Shown piece by piece: positions 17,953 to 26,712 of a stretch of DNA of 64,000 bases; positions within the stretch are counted from its first letter, which is position 1, and every line of letters begins with the position of its first letter. The stretch comes from Burkholderia sp. OK233 (GTDB lineage: Bacteria; Pseudomonadota; Gammaproteobacteria; Burkholderiales; Burkholderiaceae), in contig NZ_OCSR01000002.1 of assembly GCF_900230185.1 (NCBI RefSeq), positions 2,852,001 to 2,916,000 on the forward strand. The letters are read 5' to 3'. The notes under the pieces are model-generated. The model did not search any database and was not told the origin of the DNA. It saw only the letters and a list, made by a program, of their open reading frames with translations. The position numbers and the translations under genes are program-made.

Positions 17953-18714
17953 TTAACCCTTCACGAGGCCGCCGTCCACGATCAGATTCTGACCCGTGAC
18001 TGCACGCGCCCACGGCGACAGGAAGAACAGCACGGCGTCGGCGAACTCTTCAGGCGTCGTGACACGCCGCACCGGTGTCGAACTGGCGATCAGGTCGAAG
18101 ACGAATTCCGGCGTGGCCGCGCTCGCGTCGGTAGTGCGCAGCAGGCCACCCGATACCATGTTTACCGTAATGCCATCCGGGCCGAGATCGTGGGCGGCGG
18201 TGCGCGTGAGCGACAACAGTGCTGCTTTGGCTGCCGTGTAGTCGTGATAGGGGACCACGGGGTTCTGGAACAGATTGGTGCCGACGTTGACGATGCGGCC
18301 GAACCCGCGCGAGCGCATGCCCGCGGCGGCCGCTTGCATCGTATTGAGCGCGCCCTTGAGTGAGCCGTCCAATTGCTGCTGGAAACGCGCCCAGTCGATT
18401 GAGTCGATTTTTGGGCGGGCGTCACCGTCGAACTGAAAGTCGGCCAGCGCGTTGTTGACCACCGACACGATGGGCTGCCCAGTTTGTGCCCGCGCCGTTT
18501 CGAACAGGCGGGCGACGGCGGCCGAATCGGTCACGTCCGCCTGGATCGGCAGGATACGATCGCCGAATTCGTCTCTCAGCGCGTGAGCCAGCGTTTCGCT
18601 CTTACGGTAATTCACCACGACGCCGGCGCCTTCGCGTACCAGTGCGCGTGTGATCGCGGCGCCGAGTCCACGAGCGCCGCCCGTTACCAGCACCCATTGT
18701 TCGGATAAAAGCAT
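17953..18714 (-). CDS. Short-chain dehydrogenase/reductase (FabG-like)
   Basis: A 253-residue classical SDR. It has the cofactor loop TGGARGLGAAI at about 11-21, an NYRKSET stretch that suggests NADPH preference, and the YTAAK catalytic pair (YxxxK). The usual catalytic serine region reads IVNVGTNLFQNP, so Ser appears replaced by Thr or Asn, which is unusual and may alter activity. The C-terminus ENFADAVLFFL-like segment and TGQNLIVDGGLVKG are standard. It ends 26 bases from the convergent quinone reductase-like gene. Confidence 0.88.
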   Translation of the reverse strand: MLLSEQWVLVTGGARGLGAAITRALVREGAGVVVNYRKSETLAHALRDEFGDRILPIQADVTDSAAVARLFETARAQTGQPIVSVVNNALADFQFDGDARPKIDSIDWARFQQQLDGSLKGALNTMQAAAAGMRSRGFGRIVNVGTNLFQNPVVPYHDYTAAKAALLSLTRTAAHDLGPDGITVNMVSGGLLRTTDASAATPEFVFDLIASSTPVRRVTTPEEFADAVLFFLSPWARAVTGQNLIVDGGLVKG

Positions 18715-19475
18715 TTCTCTTCCTGTTGTCGATGAGGTTGCGATCTTCCTATTGTCGCCTGATTCGGTTTTCTCGCTCGCTTTGGGGGGGCGCGAGGATA
18801 ACGATGCCGCGAACGCAGAGCGGTGGTCGTTGTCCGCGACGAGGCGTGCTTCGTTTGGCCGAGTGGTGGGCCGCGCACCTTTGCACTGTCTGTGTGATTG
18901 CCCTCACTCCCGTCTTTGTAAATTCTCTTTTGTGTCCGGACAAACACATATGCGAAACATTTGTTCACGTGATGGTCCACTTACTCCGCCGAAACTGCTC
19001 ACTCCTGGGTAAGTAGTTTGTTTTCGGCTGTTCGAATCATCTGACGAAGCGATCCGAGATTGAAGTAAAAATAATAGTTTGGACTGCATATCTACAGATG
19101 AGAATTTCCGACACTGTTAAAAGCGGCAATTGACGATCTTTGACAGTCGAGCAGTGCAATTAATCGGAAACAGGCCAGCAATCTCGCATTGCGTGGGGTA
19201 GCGCACGGTCATCAGATGGCGCTCCGCATAACTTCAACTTCAATCAGGCCCCTGCTGTGCTCTTTTCAAATCTTTGTTCGCGCACGGCTAGTCGCTTCTC
19301 CCGGGTCACGTCAAATCGGACCGGGACTATCTGCGGATGAGATGCCGGGTGTCGCGCGCTTTTCGTGTGGTGCCTGGCAATGTCGACCGGGCTTTGAAGT
19401 TTCATTTTTAACAGCGAACAGAGATTCACTTGTTATCTGGATCTGTCTTTCGGTTTATATGGTTAGGATAATGAA
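18715..19475. other. Long AT-richer gap upstream of the repeat-protein gene
   Basis: No supported gene in 761 bases. Base composition is more AT-rich than the neighbours, most of all at 18900-19200 and near 19440-19475. It must include the promoters of the divergent SDR gene and of the Gly/His repeat-protein gene. Confidence 0.5.
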
Positions 19476-20840
19476 ATGAAAAATAAAAATGGGGACACGC
19501 GGACGTTGGGGACAAGCAAAGCGGTATTGGCGGTTGCTGTGAGTCTTTATGCGGCGATGGTGGGCGCTCAAACGAACCCGGCTGCACCTGTGGCGCCGTC
19601 CGCAAGTTCGACGAAGCTGATGGTTGCGCAAGCATTGCCGAACGATTGTCCGCTATTCGACCCGCTCGGTTGCAAGAAGGAGGACGGTGGATTGCGGGCG
19701 TTCGGTGGAAGTGGAGTGGCAGCGGCTGCGGGGCCGGGGTCTACATCGGCGTCGGGCTCGCAGAGCAGCAATGGCAGCGGGACTTCGTCGACTGGGTCAG
19801 GCGCTAACGGTAGCGGAGGCGGATCGACGTCCGGCGCGGTGGGACTCGGTGCGGGGAGTGCGGGGAGTGCGGGGAGCGGCAGTGGCGGAAAGGGCGGGAC
19901 GGGGAGTGGTGGGACGGGTAGTGGTGGGACAGGTAGCGGTGGGACGGGTAGTGGTGGGACGGGTAGTGGTGGGACGGGTAGTGGTGGGACAGGTAGCGGT
20001 GGGACGGGTAGCGGTGGGACAGGTAGTGGCGGGACAGGCAGTGGTGGGACGGGTAGTGGTGGGACAGGCAGTGGTGGGACAGGCAGTGGTGGGACAGGCA
20101 GTGGTGGGACAGGTAGTGGTGGAACTGGCGGAAATGGTGACGGCGGTCATGGCGATGGCGGTCATGGTGACGGTGGCCACGGCGATGGCGGTCACGGCGG
20201 TGGTGGTCATGGTGACGGCGGTCATGGCGATGGCGGTCATGGTGACGGCAGCCACGGTGACGGCGGCCATGGCGATGGTGGTCATGGTGACGGCGGCCAC
20301 GGCGATGGTGGTCATGGTGACGGCGGTCATGGCGATGGCGGTCATGGTGACGGTGGTCATGGCGATGGCGGTCATGGTGACGGTGGTCATGGCGATGGCG
20401 GTCATGGTGACGGCGGTCATGGCGATGGCGGTCATGGTGACGGCAGCCACGGTGACGGCGGCCATGGCGACGGTGGCCATGGAGATGGCGGTCATGGCAA
20501 CGGTGGTCATGGAGATGGCGGTCATGGTGACGGCGGCCACGGCGATGGCGGTCATGGTGACGGTGGTCATGGAGATGGCGGTCATGGTGACGGTGGCCAT
20601 GGAGATGGCGGTCATGGCAACGGTGGTCATGGAGATGGCGGTCATGGTGACGGCGGCCACGGCGATGGCGGTCATGGCAACGGCAGCCACGGTGACGGCG
20701 GCCATGGCGACGGTGGCCATGGAGATGGCGGCCACGGCGATGGTGGCCACGGCGACGGCGGTCATGGCAACGGCGGCAACGGCAACGGCAGCAGCGGCCA
20801 GGGCCATGGTGGCGGTTACGGCGGCGGACACGGCCACTAA
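19476..20840 (+). CDS. Secreted Gly/Asp/His pentapeptide-repeat protein
   Basis: A 454-residue exported protein of unrecognised function. A signal peptide (hydrophobic KAVLAVAVSLYAAMVGA, cleavage near residue 31) precedes a short unique region with two cysteines (C58 and C66 in NDCPLFDPLGCKKED). Then come Gly/Ser linker sequence, 15 exact GSGGT pentapeptides (19902-20126), 42 GxGxH pentapeptides mostly GDGGH (20136-20765), and a Gly/Asn/His tail ending GGGYGGGHGH. The dense His and Asp suggest metal binding or an extended surface polymer; this is inference. It is not an elastin or PE-PGRS match that can be asserted. The frame is real because the signal peptide and repeat register agree; other frames across the repeat are only stop-free by composition. 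Confidence 0.75.
   Translation: MKNKNGDTRTLGTSKAVLAVAVSLYAAMVGAQTNPAAPVAPSASSTKLMVAQALPNDCPLFDPLGCKKEDGGLRAFGGSGVAAAAGPGSTSASGSQSSNGSGTSSTGSGANGSGGGSTSGAVGLGAGSAGSAGSGSGGKGGTGSGGTGSGGTGSGGTGSGGTGSGGTGSGGTGSGGTGSGGTGSGGTGSGGTGSGGTGSGGTGSGGTGSGGTGSGGTGGNGDGGHGDGGHGDGGHGDGGHGGGGHGDGGHGDGGHGDGSHGDGGHGDGGHGDGGHGDGGHGDGGHGDGGHGDGGHGDGGHGDGGHGDGGHGDGGHGDGGHGDGSHGDGGHGDGGHGDGGHGNGGHGDGGHGDGGHGDGGHGDGGHGDGGHGDGGHGDGGHGNGGHGDGGHGDGGHGDGGHGNGSHGDGGHGDGGHGDGGHGDGGHGDGGHGNGGNGNGSSGQGHGGGYGGGHGH
19902..20126 (+). repeat. 15 x 15-bp tandem repeat encoding GSGGT
   Basis: Fifteen uninterrupted 15-bp units of the form GGTAGTGGTGGGACG, with synonymous changes only (GGT/GGC, ACG/ACA, AGT/AGC). Confidence 0.9.
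20136..20765 (+). repeat. 42 x 15-bp tandem repeat encoding GDGGH and variants
   Basis: Forty-two 15-bp units of the form GGTGACGGCGGTCAT. Units alternate GGTGAC and GGCGAT spellings, giving a 30-bp higher-order period. A few units encode N, S or G at the Asp or fourth position, and these variants recur at spaced intervals, as expected from duplication of blocks. Confidence 0.9.
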
Positions 20841-21079
20841 CGCATCCTTGGCTATCCACAGCGCGCGGGCGGCCGGTAAACGGCCGCCCGCGCCGCTTCA
20901 ATCACCTGCCTTCTCGAGTTCAGCAAGCATCCGCTCGACGCGACCCACGAAAACGCAAACGGCGTCCGCCTGATAGAGTGCCGTCCATGATTAAATGCCG
21001 GGTCTCGCTCACCGCGTAAAACGCCAGAGCCAGCCCCCGGCGGGCACACCGCACCAGTCCATTCATAACGGAGTCCGCG

Positions 21080-21946
21080 TTGAATAACAAACAGTCCCCG
21101 CTGCCGCAAGTACCATTGCGAATTGCGGCAGCGCAAGCGCAACCGGTTTCCGGCGATGTCACGGCGAACATTGCCAGAACGGTCGAACTGACCGGCGTTG
21201 CAGCCGACCGTGGCGCGAAGCTGGTGGTCTTTCCCGAGAAATTCCTAAGCGGCTACGAGCCTGACCTGATTGCCGGCGACCCCGCGAAATACGCCTTCGA
21301 CGAACACGATGCGCGGCTCGAACCGATTCGGGAAGTTTGCCGCGAGCGCGAGATCGCCGTGATCGTCGGTGCCGCAACACGTGGCATAGGCAGCGTGGAC
21401 GGCCTTCATATTTCGTCGCTGATCTTCAACCGCTCCGGCGAGCTGATCGAGCCGTATCACAAGCAGCATCTCTACAGCAGCGAGACGAAGACCTACCGGC
21501 CCGGCACGCGAGACTGCATGCTGGAGATCGACGGATGGCGGCTCGCGCTCGGCGTGTGCTACGACTCCGGTTTTCCTGAGCACGCGCGCAACGCCGCTGT
21601 GAACGGCGCGCACGCTTATCTGGTAAGCGCGCTCTTCAGCGTGAAGACTGGCTATCACCAGTCACGCATCTGGTTTCCCGCGCGTGCTTTCGACAACACC
21701 CTGTACGTGCTGTTGTCGAATCATGTCGGCACCACCGGCGGCTGGGAAACGTGCGGCGCGAGCGCGATCTGGGGCCCCTATGGCGACGTGGTGAAGGAAG
21801 CCAGCCGCGATCAGGAGGAAGTGATTACCGCGCTACTCGATCCGGCTGTGCTGGCTGATGTCCGTGAGCGCGAAACAGTGCTCGCGGATTTCAAGGCGCA
21901 CGCCGTTGAGACAGCGGGTGAGTACGTGGTGCATCGTCTGGATTAA
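21080..21946 (+). CDS. Carbon-nitrogen hydrolase (nitrilase superfamily)
   Basis: A 288-residue nitrilase-fold amidase. The Glu-Lys-Cys triad is visible: E53 in VVFPEKFLSGYE, K128 in PYHKQHLY and C160 in LGVCYDSGFPE. The SSLIFNRSGELIEPY strand before the lysine is typical. Such enzymes hydrolyse amides or carbamoyl groups; the substrate is unknown. The start is a TTG at 21080, supported by GGAG six bases upstream; no ATG fits before the conserved IAAAQAQPV strand. Confidence 0.88.
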   Translation: MNNKQSPLPQVPLRIAAAQAQPVSGDVTANIARTVELTGVAADRGAKLVVFPEKFLSGYEPDLIAGDPAKYAFDEHDARLEPIREVCREREIAVIVGAATRGIGSVDGLHISSLIFNRSGELIEPYHKQHLYSSETKTYRPGTRDCMLEIDGWRLALGVCYDSGFPEHARNAAVNGAHAYLVSALFSVKTGYHQSRIWFPARAFDNTLYVLLSNHVGTTGGWETCGASAIWGPYGDVVKEASRDQEEVITALLDPAVLADVRERETVLADFKAHAVETAGEYVVHRLD

Positions 21947-22035
21947 CCGCACGTGCGGCCACTAACTTCAACGCAGCGGGCCGCACCGCGCCCACCGCAT
22001 CGCGGTGCGGCGCAGGCACGGCCCGCTATAACACT

Positions 22036-22179
22036 AAGTTCGCGTCCTGCCTGAGCGATGAAGAAGCGCATTTACTCGACGGCTTGCTCAAGCGGATGGA
22101 GCAGCAAGCCGCGCAGCTGACGCAACGCGAGATCGGCAAAAGCGGGCCGTTACCGTTACTCAGCGAAGACGTTGAATAG
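22036..22179 (+). pseudogene. Possible C-terminal remnant of a MarR-type regulator
   Basis: A 47-codon open stretch ends at the TAG at 22177. Its first part, LSDEEAHLLDGLLKRMEQQ, looks like the dimerisation helix that ends MarR-family regulators. No start codon or winged-helix domain precedes it. Judged a relic; the match rests on this one helix. Confidence 0.35.
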
Positions 22180-22193
22180 GTTCACACGGGTTG

Positions 22194-23489
22194 TCATGTC
22201 GGCCAGAACATGCCGACCGCGGCAAGCCCCATTGCGGCGGTGGCGATCCAGCCAAGCCAGCGCAGCCAGCCGGTCACGACGAACTGGCCCATCACCTTGG
22301 GGCTGGCCGCCATCACCATCACGAGCACCATGATCGGCACGGCCGCGACGCCGTTGATCACCGCGCTCCAATACAGCGCTTTGATCGGGTCGAGCCGCAT
22401 GAACGTGAGCGCAATGCCGCCGACAATCGCTACGGCGATCACGCTATAGAACTGCTTTGCCAGATTGACCTGCAACGCCAGGCTATTGCGCCATTTCATC
22501 GTGCCCGCAGCCGCATAGGCGGCCGAACCCGCCAGCACCGGCAACGCCAGCAAACCCGTGCCGATGATGCCGAGGCTGAACAGCGCAAACGCCAGGTTGC
22601 CGGCAATCGGCTTGAGCGCGCTGGCGGCATCGGCGGTGGTCTTTACTTCAATGTGATGCGCGTGCAGCGTCGCGGCGGCAGTAAGCATGATGAAAAACGC
22701 CACGCCGTTCGAAACGGCCATACCGACCCACGTGTCCGTGTTGATTCGCTTCAGTTGTGCGGACGCCTGCATCGGCGCGCGCAATAGCGATCGCTGCGCT
22801 GAATTCGAGCGGATCTCCTCGACTTCCTGGGACGCCTGCCAGAAGAAGAGATATGGGCTGATCGTAGTCCCGAGCACCGCGACCACGGTAGTCAGATAGT
22901 CGCCGGACAGTTGGACGGGCGGTTTCACGATGCTCAGGCCGACTGCTTTCCAATCAATCGGAATCACGAAGACGATGGCGACGTAGGCGAACAGCGAGAG
23001 CGTCAGCCATTTCAGAATGCCCGCGTAGCGTTCGTATGGAATGAATACCTGCATCAGCAGGGACGCCGTGCCGAATAACGCGACGTAGAGTTGCACCGGG
23101 CCGCCGATCACCAGTTTGGCGGCGGCGCCCATTGCCGCGAGATCGGCCGCGATATTGATGGTGTTGGCCGCGAGCAGCACCAGTACCGCAAGGTACAAAA
23201 TCGGCGCGGGGTAGTGGCGGCGCAGATTGGTTGCGAGTCCGCTGCCCGTCACCCGTCCCATGCGCGCACTGACCAGTTGTATCGACACCATCAGCGGGTA
23301 GGTGATCAGCAACGTCCATAGCAAGCCGAAGCCGAATTGCGCGCCGGCTTGCGAATAGGTGGCGATGCCGCTCGGGTCGTCGTCCGCGGCGCCGGTGATC
23401 AGGCCGGGGCCTAGCCGCTTCATCCAGGAACGTTCGGCGACATCTTCAACGACAAGTTCCGGCTCCAGGTTTTCTGTGGTCATCGTCAT
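22194..23489 (-). CDS. NRAMP-related divalent metal transporter
   Basis: A 431-residue inner-membrane transporter with about eleven hydrophobic helices. Helix 1 carries GLITGAADDDPSGIATYSQ, the NRAMP position, but with DPSG instead of the DPGN of Mn/Fe transporters. The helix 6 region reads TTISPYLFFWQASQEVEE and lacks the MPH motif that selects transition metals. NRAMP-related proteins of this kind include Mg-type transporters, so substrate choice may differ from MntH (inference). Two start codons lie six bases apart (23489 and 23483); the first is used here. Confidence 0.85.
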   Translation of the reverse strand: MTMTTENLEPELVVEDVAERSWMKRLGPGLITGAADDDPSGIATYSQAGAQFGFGLLWTLLITYPLMVSIQLVSARMGRVTGSGLATNLRRHYPAPILYLAVLVLLAANTINIAADLAAMGAAAKLVIGGPVQLYVALFGTASLLMQVFIPYERYAGILKWLTLSLFAYVAIVFVIPIDWKAVGLSIVKPPVQLSGDYLTTVVAVLGTTISPYLFFWQASQEVEEIRSNSAQRSLLRAPMQASAQLKRINTDTWVGMAVSNGVAFFIMLTAAATLHAHHIEVKTTADAASALKPIAGNLAFALFSLGIIGTGLLALPVLAGSAAYAAAGTMKWRNSLALQVNLAKQFYSVIAVAIVGGIALTFMRLDPIKALYWSAVINGVAAVPIMVLVMVMAASPKVMGQFVVTGWLRWLGWIATAAMGLAAVGMFWPT

Positions 23490-23704
23490 CCGCCTGCAAA
23501 GGGAGCCGTATCGAGTCGCTTGTATAGCGCGCGTGCGCGCCGGGTGGCGGCGGTACGCGTCGCTCGTCATGAAGTAGCATTCTCTGTGCCACGGACCTTG
23601 CCGCTCAACTGCCGTTGCGTCTGCGATTACCGGGCATCGCTGGGCCGCCGCGTGCAACACGTCATCCGCTACAATGACACGCACTACCCACCTGGAGACT
23701 CGCT

Positions 23705-24103
23705 TTGAAATCTATCGTTGCTTTGGTCGCCGCGGCTGTTCTTTCCTCGACGGCGATGGCCGCTTCCACCACTGAGAAGCTGCCTTCCGGCGTAATCGTT
23801 GAACATCTTACGCAGGGCACGGGTGCCCAGCCGGCCGCAGAAGATGTCGTGAAGGTCAACTATCGCGGCACGCTCGCTAACGGCACCGAGTTCGACAGCT
23901 CGGCGAAGCATGGCGGCCCGGCAACCTTCCCGCTCAATCGCGTGATTCCGTGCTGGACACAGGGCGTGCAAAAGATGAAAGTCGGCGAGAAAGCCAAGCT
24001 GACCTGCCCGGCGGCCACGGCCTATGGCGAGCGCGGCGTCGGCCCGATTCCGCCGAATAGCGACCTGACGTTTGAAGTCGAACTCGTTGGTATCGTCAAG
24101 TAA
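23705..24103 (+). CDS. Exported FKBP-type peptidyl-prolyl isomerase
   Basis: A 132-residue periplasmic FKBP. The signal peptide MKSIVALVAAAVLSSTAMAA precedes one FKBP domain: VKVNYRGTLANGTEFDSS, then FPLNRVIPCWTQGVQKMKVG and the ending AYGERGVGPIPPNSDLTFEV, which matches the active-site loop of the family. It accelerates proline isomerisation during folding of exported proteins. It is alone, divergent from the NRAMP gene, with GGAG upstream and a strong terminator downstream. Confidence 0.92.
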   Translation: MKSIVALVAAAVLSSTAMAASTTEKLPSGVIVEHLTQGTGAQPAAEDVVKVNYRGTLANGTEFDSSAKHGGPATFPLNRVIPCWTQGVQKMKVGEKAKLTCPAATAYGERGVGPIPPNSDLTFEVELVGIVK

Positions 24104-24128
24104 TACCGCGCGAAGTGCGCTGTGACTG

Positions 24129-24166
24129 AACCCCGCTCCGGAGATCGCAGCGGGGTTTTTTCTTTT
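24129..24166 (+). terminator. Terminator of the FKBP gene
   Basis: The stem AACCCCGCT / AGCGGGGTT (24129-24137 with 24149-24157) is followed by TTTTCTTTTT. Confidence 0.88.
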
Positions 24167-24288
24167 TCAGGGCACTGCATTTGCCCGCTGAAATCTATCC
24201 GGGATGAAGCATCGAGATGCTCGCGGGGTAATCGAGCCTGACGTATATTCGATCGCCCGGATTTTCTGGAAGAAGAGAAGTTCTGGTC

Positions 24289-24519
24289 TTACTCGGCTGG
24301 CGCGAATAGCATCGACACATACACGATAGTGGAAACGACGATAATGCCGACGCCGACGAAGACTTTGGTGCGATTGAATTCAAGGCCGCCGTTAATGGCC
24401 ACGCCGATCCCGGCTACAGAGGAAAGCGTACCGATAGTGGCCAGCAATACGTGAAGTTTGCTGCGTATCAGGCTACGCCGCTCCGGACTTGCACCCTCTC
24501 TCCACTCCTTGAGTTTCAT
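24289..24519 (-). CDS. Small two-helix membrane protein, function unknown
   Basis: A 76-residue protein not assigned to a family. A basic N-terminus (MKLKEWREGASPERRSLIRS) precedes two hydrophobic helices: about 27-46 (HVLLATIGTLSSVAGIGVAI) and about 56-72 (VFVGVGIIVVSTIVYV). The ATG at 24519 is chosen because AAGGAT lies about eight bases upstream; a GTG 18 bases earlier overlaps that site. It is divergent from the MipA-type gene. Confidence 0.55.
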   Translation of the reverse strand: MKLKEWREGASPERRSLIRSKLHVLLATIGTLSSVAGIGVAINGGLEFNRTKVFVGVGIIVVSTIVYVSMLFAPAE

Positions 24520-24632
24520 CGTAGTATCCTTTTTCACCCGTGTTCAAGTGACCCGAAGATTCGAATGAGAGACAATGCGACAAAGCATACCGTTTCGCAT
24601 TGAGGCTGGTTTTCCAATTACACAAAGCATAT

Positions 24633-25466
24633 ATGAGCCGCCAGACTGTGCAAACAACAAACCTGAAAATTCAGCATCTGGTTGTCGCAGCGCTATTCGG
24701 CAGCTCAACTCACGTCGCCTGGGCGACGGCAATCGATCTGCCGAACTCACTGCCTAATATGATCGGCGGCGGAGTCGGCTCGACGACCGATTACGCGGGC
24801 GGTAAAGATCGCATGGTAGGTGTCGTGCCAGGTCTGCGTTACGTGACCAGCGGCGGACATCTGCTGGAATGGTATGGGCCGTATGCGCAATTCGACTTCG
24901 GCGGGGTGACGGGTTTCCAGTGGGGTCCCGCCGTCGCCCTGCGATTGGGACGCAAGCACGTCGACGATCCGGTCGTCTCGCAGATTCACGAGGTCGACAC
25001 CACCGTCGAGGGTGCCGGCTATGTCGGTTACGAGTATGAGCATGCCGGTAGTATTCCCTATCGTTTGCGCGGTTCCGTCACGGTCGTGACGAATGCCGGC
25101 GCCGTTTATACCGGCGCTCGCATTTCGGTCAACGGCAGCGCATGGGCGCCGGTGTCGCCGCGCGTGTTTCTCGGTGCAGGGCTGGGCGCCGGCTGGGTCA
25201 GCCAGGGTTTCAACCAAACCTACTACGGCGTGACCACGGAAGATGCCGGGCGCAGTGGTCTGCCCGCATTCAGTCCGTCAGGTGGCCTGGAACAGATCAC
25301 CAGTTGGGGCGCCGCGATCTACCAGTTCAACAAAAACTGGTTCGGCGGAGCGATGATCTACTATCAGAGATTGACGGGCTCGGCTGCCGAAAGTCCGATC
25401 GTCACGCAGCGCGGCACGCGCAATCAGATCACGTATGGGGTAGGCGTGGCGTATGCGTTCCGCTAA
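24633..25466 (+). CDS. MipA/OmpV-family outer-membrane protein
   Basis: A 277-residue exported beta-barrel protein. After a signal peptide (hydrophobic LVVAALFGSSTHVAWA) the mature part shows the MipA pattern: IGGGVGSTTDYAGGKDRMVG, a WGPAVALRLGR strand and a final aromatic strand YGVGVAYAFR. In E. coli MipA scaffolds murein synthases; in other species relatives act in stress resistance. The ATG at 24633 is preferred; an in-frame TTG at 24600 is less likely. Confidence 0.82.
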   Translation: MSRQTVQTTNLKIQHLVVAALFGSSTHVAWATAIDLPNSLPNMIGGGVGSTTDYAGGKDRMVGVVPGLRYVTSGGHLLEWYGPYAQFDFGGVTGFQWGPAVALRLGRKHVDDPVVSQIHEVDTTVEGAGYVGYEYEHAGSIPYRLRGSVTVVTNAGAVYTGARISVNGSAWAPVSPRVFLGAGLGAGWVSQGFNQTYYGVTTEDAGRSGLPAFSPSGGLEQITSWGAAIYQFNKNWFGGAMIYYQRLTGSAAESPIVTQRGTRNQITYGVGVAYAFR

Positions 25467-25613
25467 AAGCCGCGGCGTTTTTTTAAAAGTCCTGTTTTAA
25501 AGTCCTGTTGCACTCGGTCGTTTACCCTCTGCGCGTGCGGCACCACTGCAACGGCCGCTTTGCGCATTCTGGAAGATCTAGCCGTCATTCGTCGCGCGTC
25601 AGGAGCGTCTGCC

Positions 25614-26687
25614 ATGAACATCGACTTTCACTACGGGGTGGTCTATATCGTCGCCCGTACTGGCGGAATGGAGCCCGCTGAGGCGCTCACGGTGGCACAC
25701 GCCTGCCAGTATGTCGACGACGCGACCACGGCAGGAATACTGCGTTTTGCGGGTGGCGAGACTTTCGAGCGCTTCGCCACGGCGCACAAGCTATTTGACT
25801 ACACCAACACGGAAGACGACCAGAACCGCCTGGTGTGGACGCCATTTCATTTTCTGCCTGCCGGTGAGGGGGAGACGCTTGAAGAGAAGGCGGTGTGCCG
25901 GCCGGATAGCGCTGTTGCTCGCGAGGTGGTGCGCCGGGCGATCCGCCAGCGGGGCACCGAAACGGCATTGCACCGCCTGGGCGTGACGCTTCACGCGTAC
26001 GTCGATACATGGGCCCACCAGGGTTTCGCCGGTATCGTAAGTTCAATGAACCGCGTTCATATGCTGGAGGCGGAAGATTGCACGCGGGAAGGCTGGCTTG
26101 CCCGTCTCGCCCGCGCCACGCGGCATCTGGTCCAGCACGTCGAGGAAGATGTGCTGACGCTTGCACTGCCCGTCGGTCACGGCGCCGCGTTGCACTATCC
26201 CGACCAACCGTGGGCGAAATGGCATTACATCGACGGTAGAGATGTGCGCGTCAAAAGGCACAATCTGCCGGAGTTCATGCAGGCTGCCGAGATGACTTGC
26301 CGCGCGGTGCGTGCCTATGTTGCGGGACGGGAAGATTTTGAATCCCAGCCCGGTCTGCCGGAAGATGTCAAAGCCGCGCTCACGCAGCTTCTCGACACCA
26401 ATCGGAATCTGGACGACAACAAGCGCCTGCAGACCATTTGCGAAGCGGTGAAAACCGACGCCATTCCAGGCCTGTCAGAGTCGATTCCGGACTATGTGGC
26501 GAAGGGGCTCGGCTCCTGGAAATATAAGGCCACCGGTTTGCAGTCCGACGACGACAGCGGGGACCGCCCCCGGTGGAGCGATGTCTTTGAGAAAAGTGAT
26601 TATCGGCGCTTTCACGATGCCGTCAAAGAGCACCGTTTCGTGATTACGCAGGAGATTCTGCCAGCTTGCGGACTACGGATCGCGTGA
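25614..26687 (+). CDS. DUF6765-family protein
   Basis: A 357-residue cytoplasmic protein (no signal or membrane helix). It opens with MNIDFHYGVVYIVART and has QYVDDATTAG, the usual beginning of DUF6765 proteins. A motif HAYVDTWAHQGF (H127, D131, H135) with H120 just before resembles the HxxxDxxxH metal-site pattern of zinc phospholipase C/P1 nuclease-like folds, so hydrolase activity is conceivable but unproven. AGGAG eight bases upstream fixes the start at 25614 rather than an earlier in-frame codon. Confidence 0.75.
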   Translation: MNIDFHYGVVYIVARTGGMEPAEALTVAHACQYVDDATTAGILRFAGGETFERFATAHKLFDYTNTEDDQNRLVWTPFHFLPAGEGETLEEKAVCRPDSAVAREVVRRAIRQRGTETALHRLGVTLHAYVDTWAHQGFAGIVSSMNRVHMLEAEDCTREGWLARLARATRHLVQHVEEDVLTLALPVGHGAALHYPDQPWAKWHYIDGRDVRVKRHNLPEFMQAAEMTCRAVRAYVAGREDFESQPGLPEDVKAALTQLLDTNRNLDDNKRLQTICEAVKTDAIPGLSESIPDYVAKGLGSWKYKATGLQSDDDSGDRPRWSDVFEKSDYRRFHDAVKEHRFVITQEILPACGLRIA

Positions 26688-26712
26688 AAAGCGCGCGCTA
26701 TTGCGCGTCATT

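Noticed and set aside
20136..20765. Tandem array considered as a CRISPR or other non-coding repeat.
   Set aside because: Units are contiguous with no spacers and preserve a reading frame and amino-acid pattern.
19624..20973. Long alternative frames across the Gly/His repeats (449 codons on plus, 346 and 365 codons on minus).
   Set aside because: The 15-bp repeats contain no stop codon in most frames, so openness is automatic. Only the frame from 19476 has a signal peptide, a unique head and a sensible tail.
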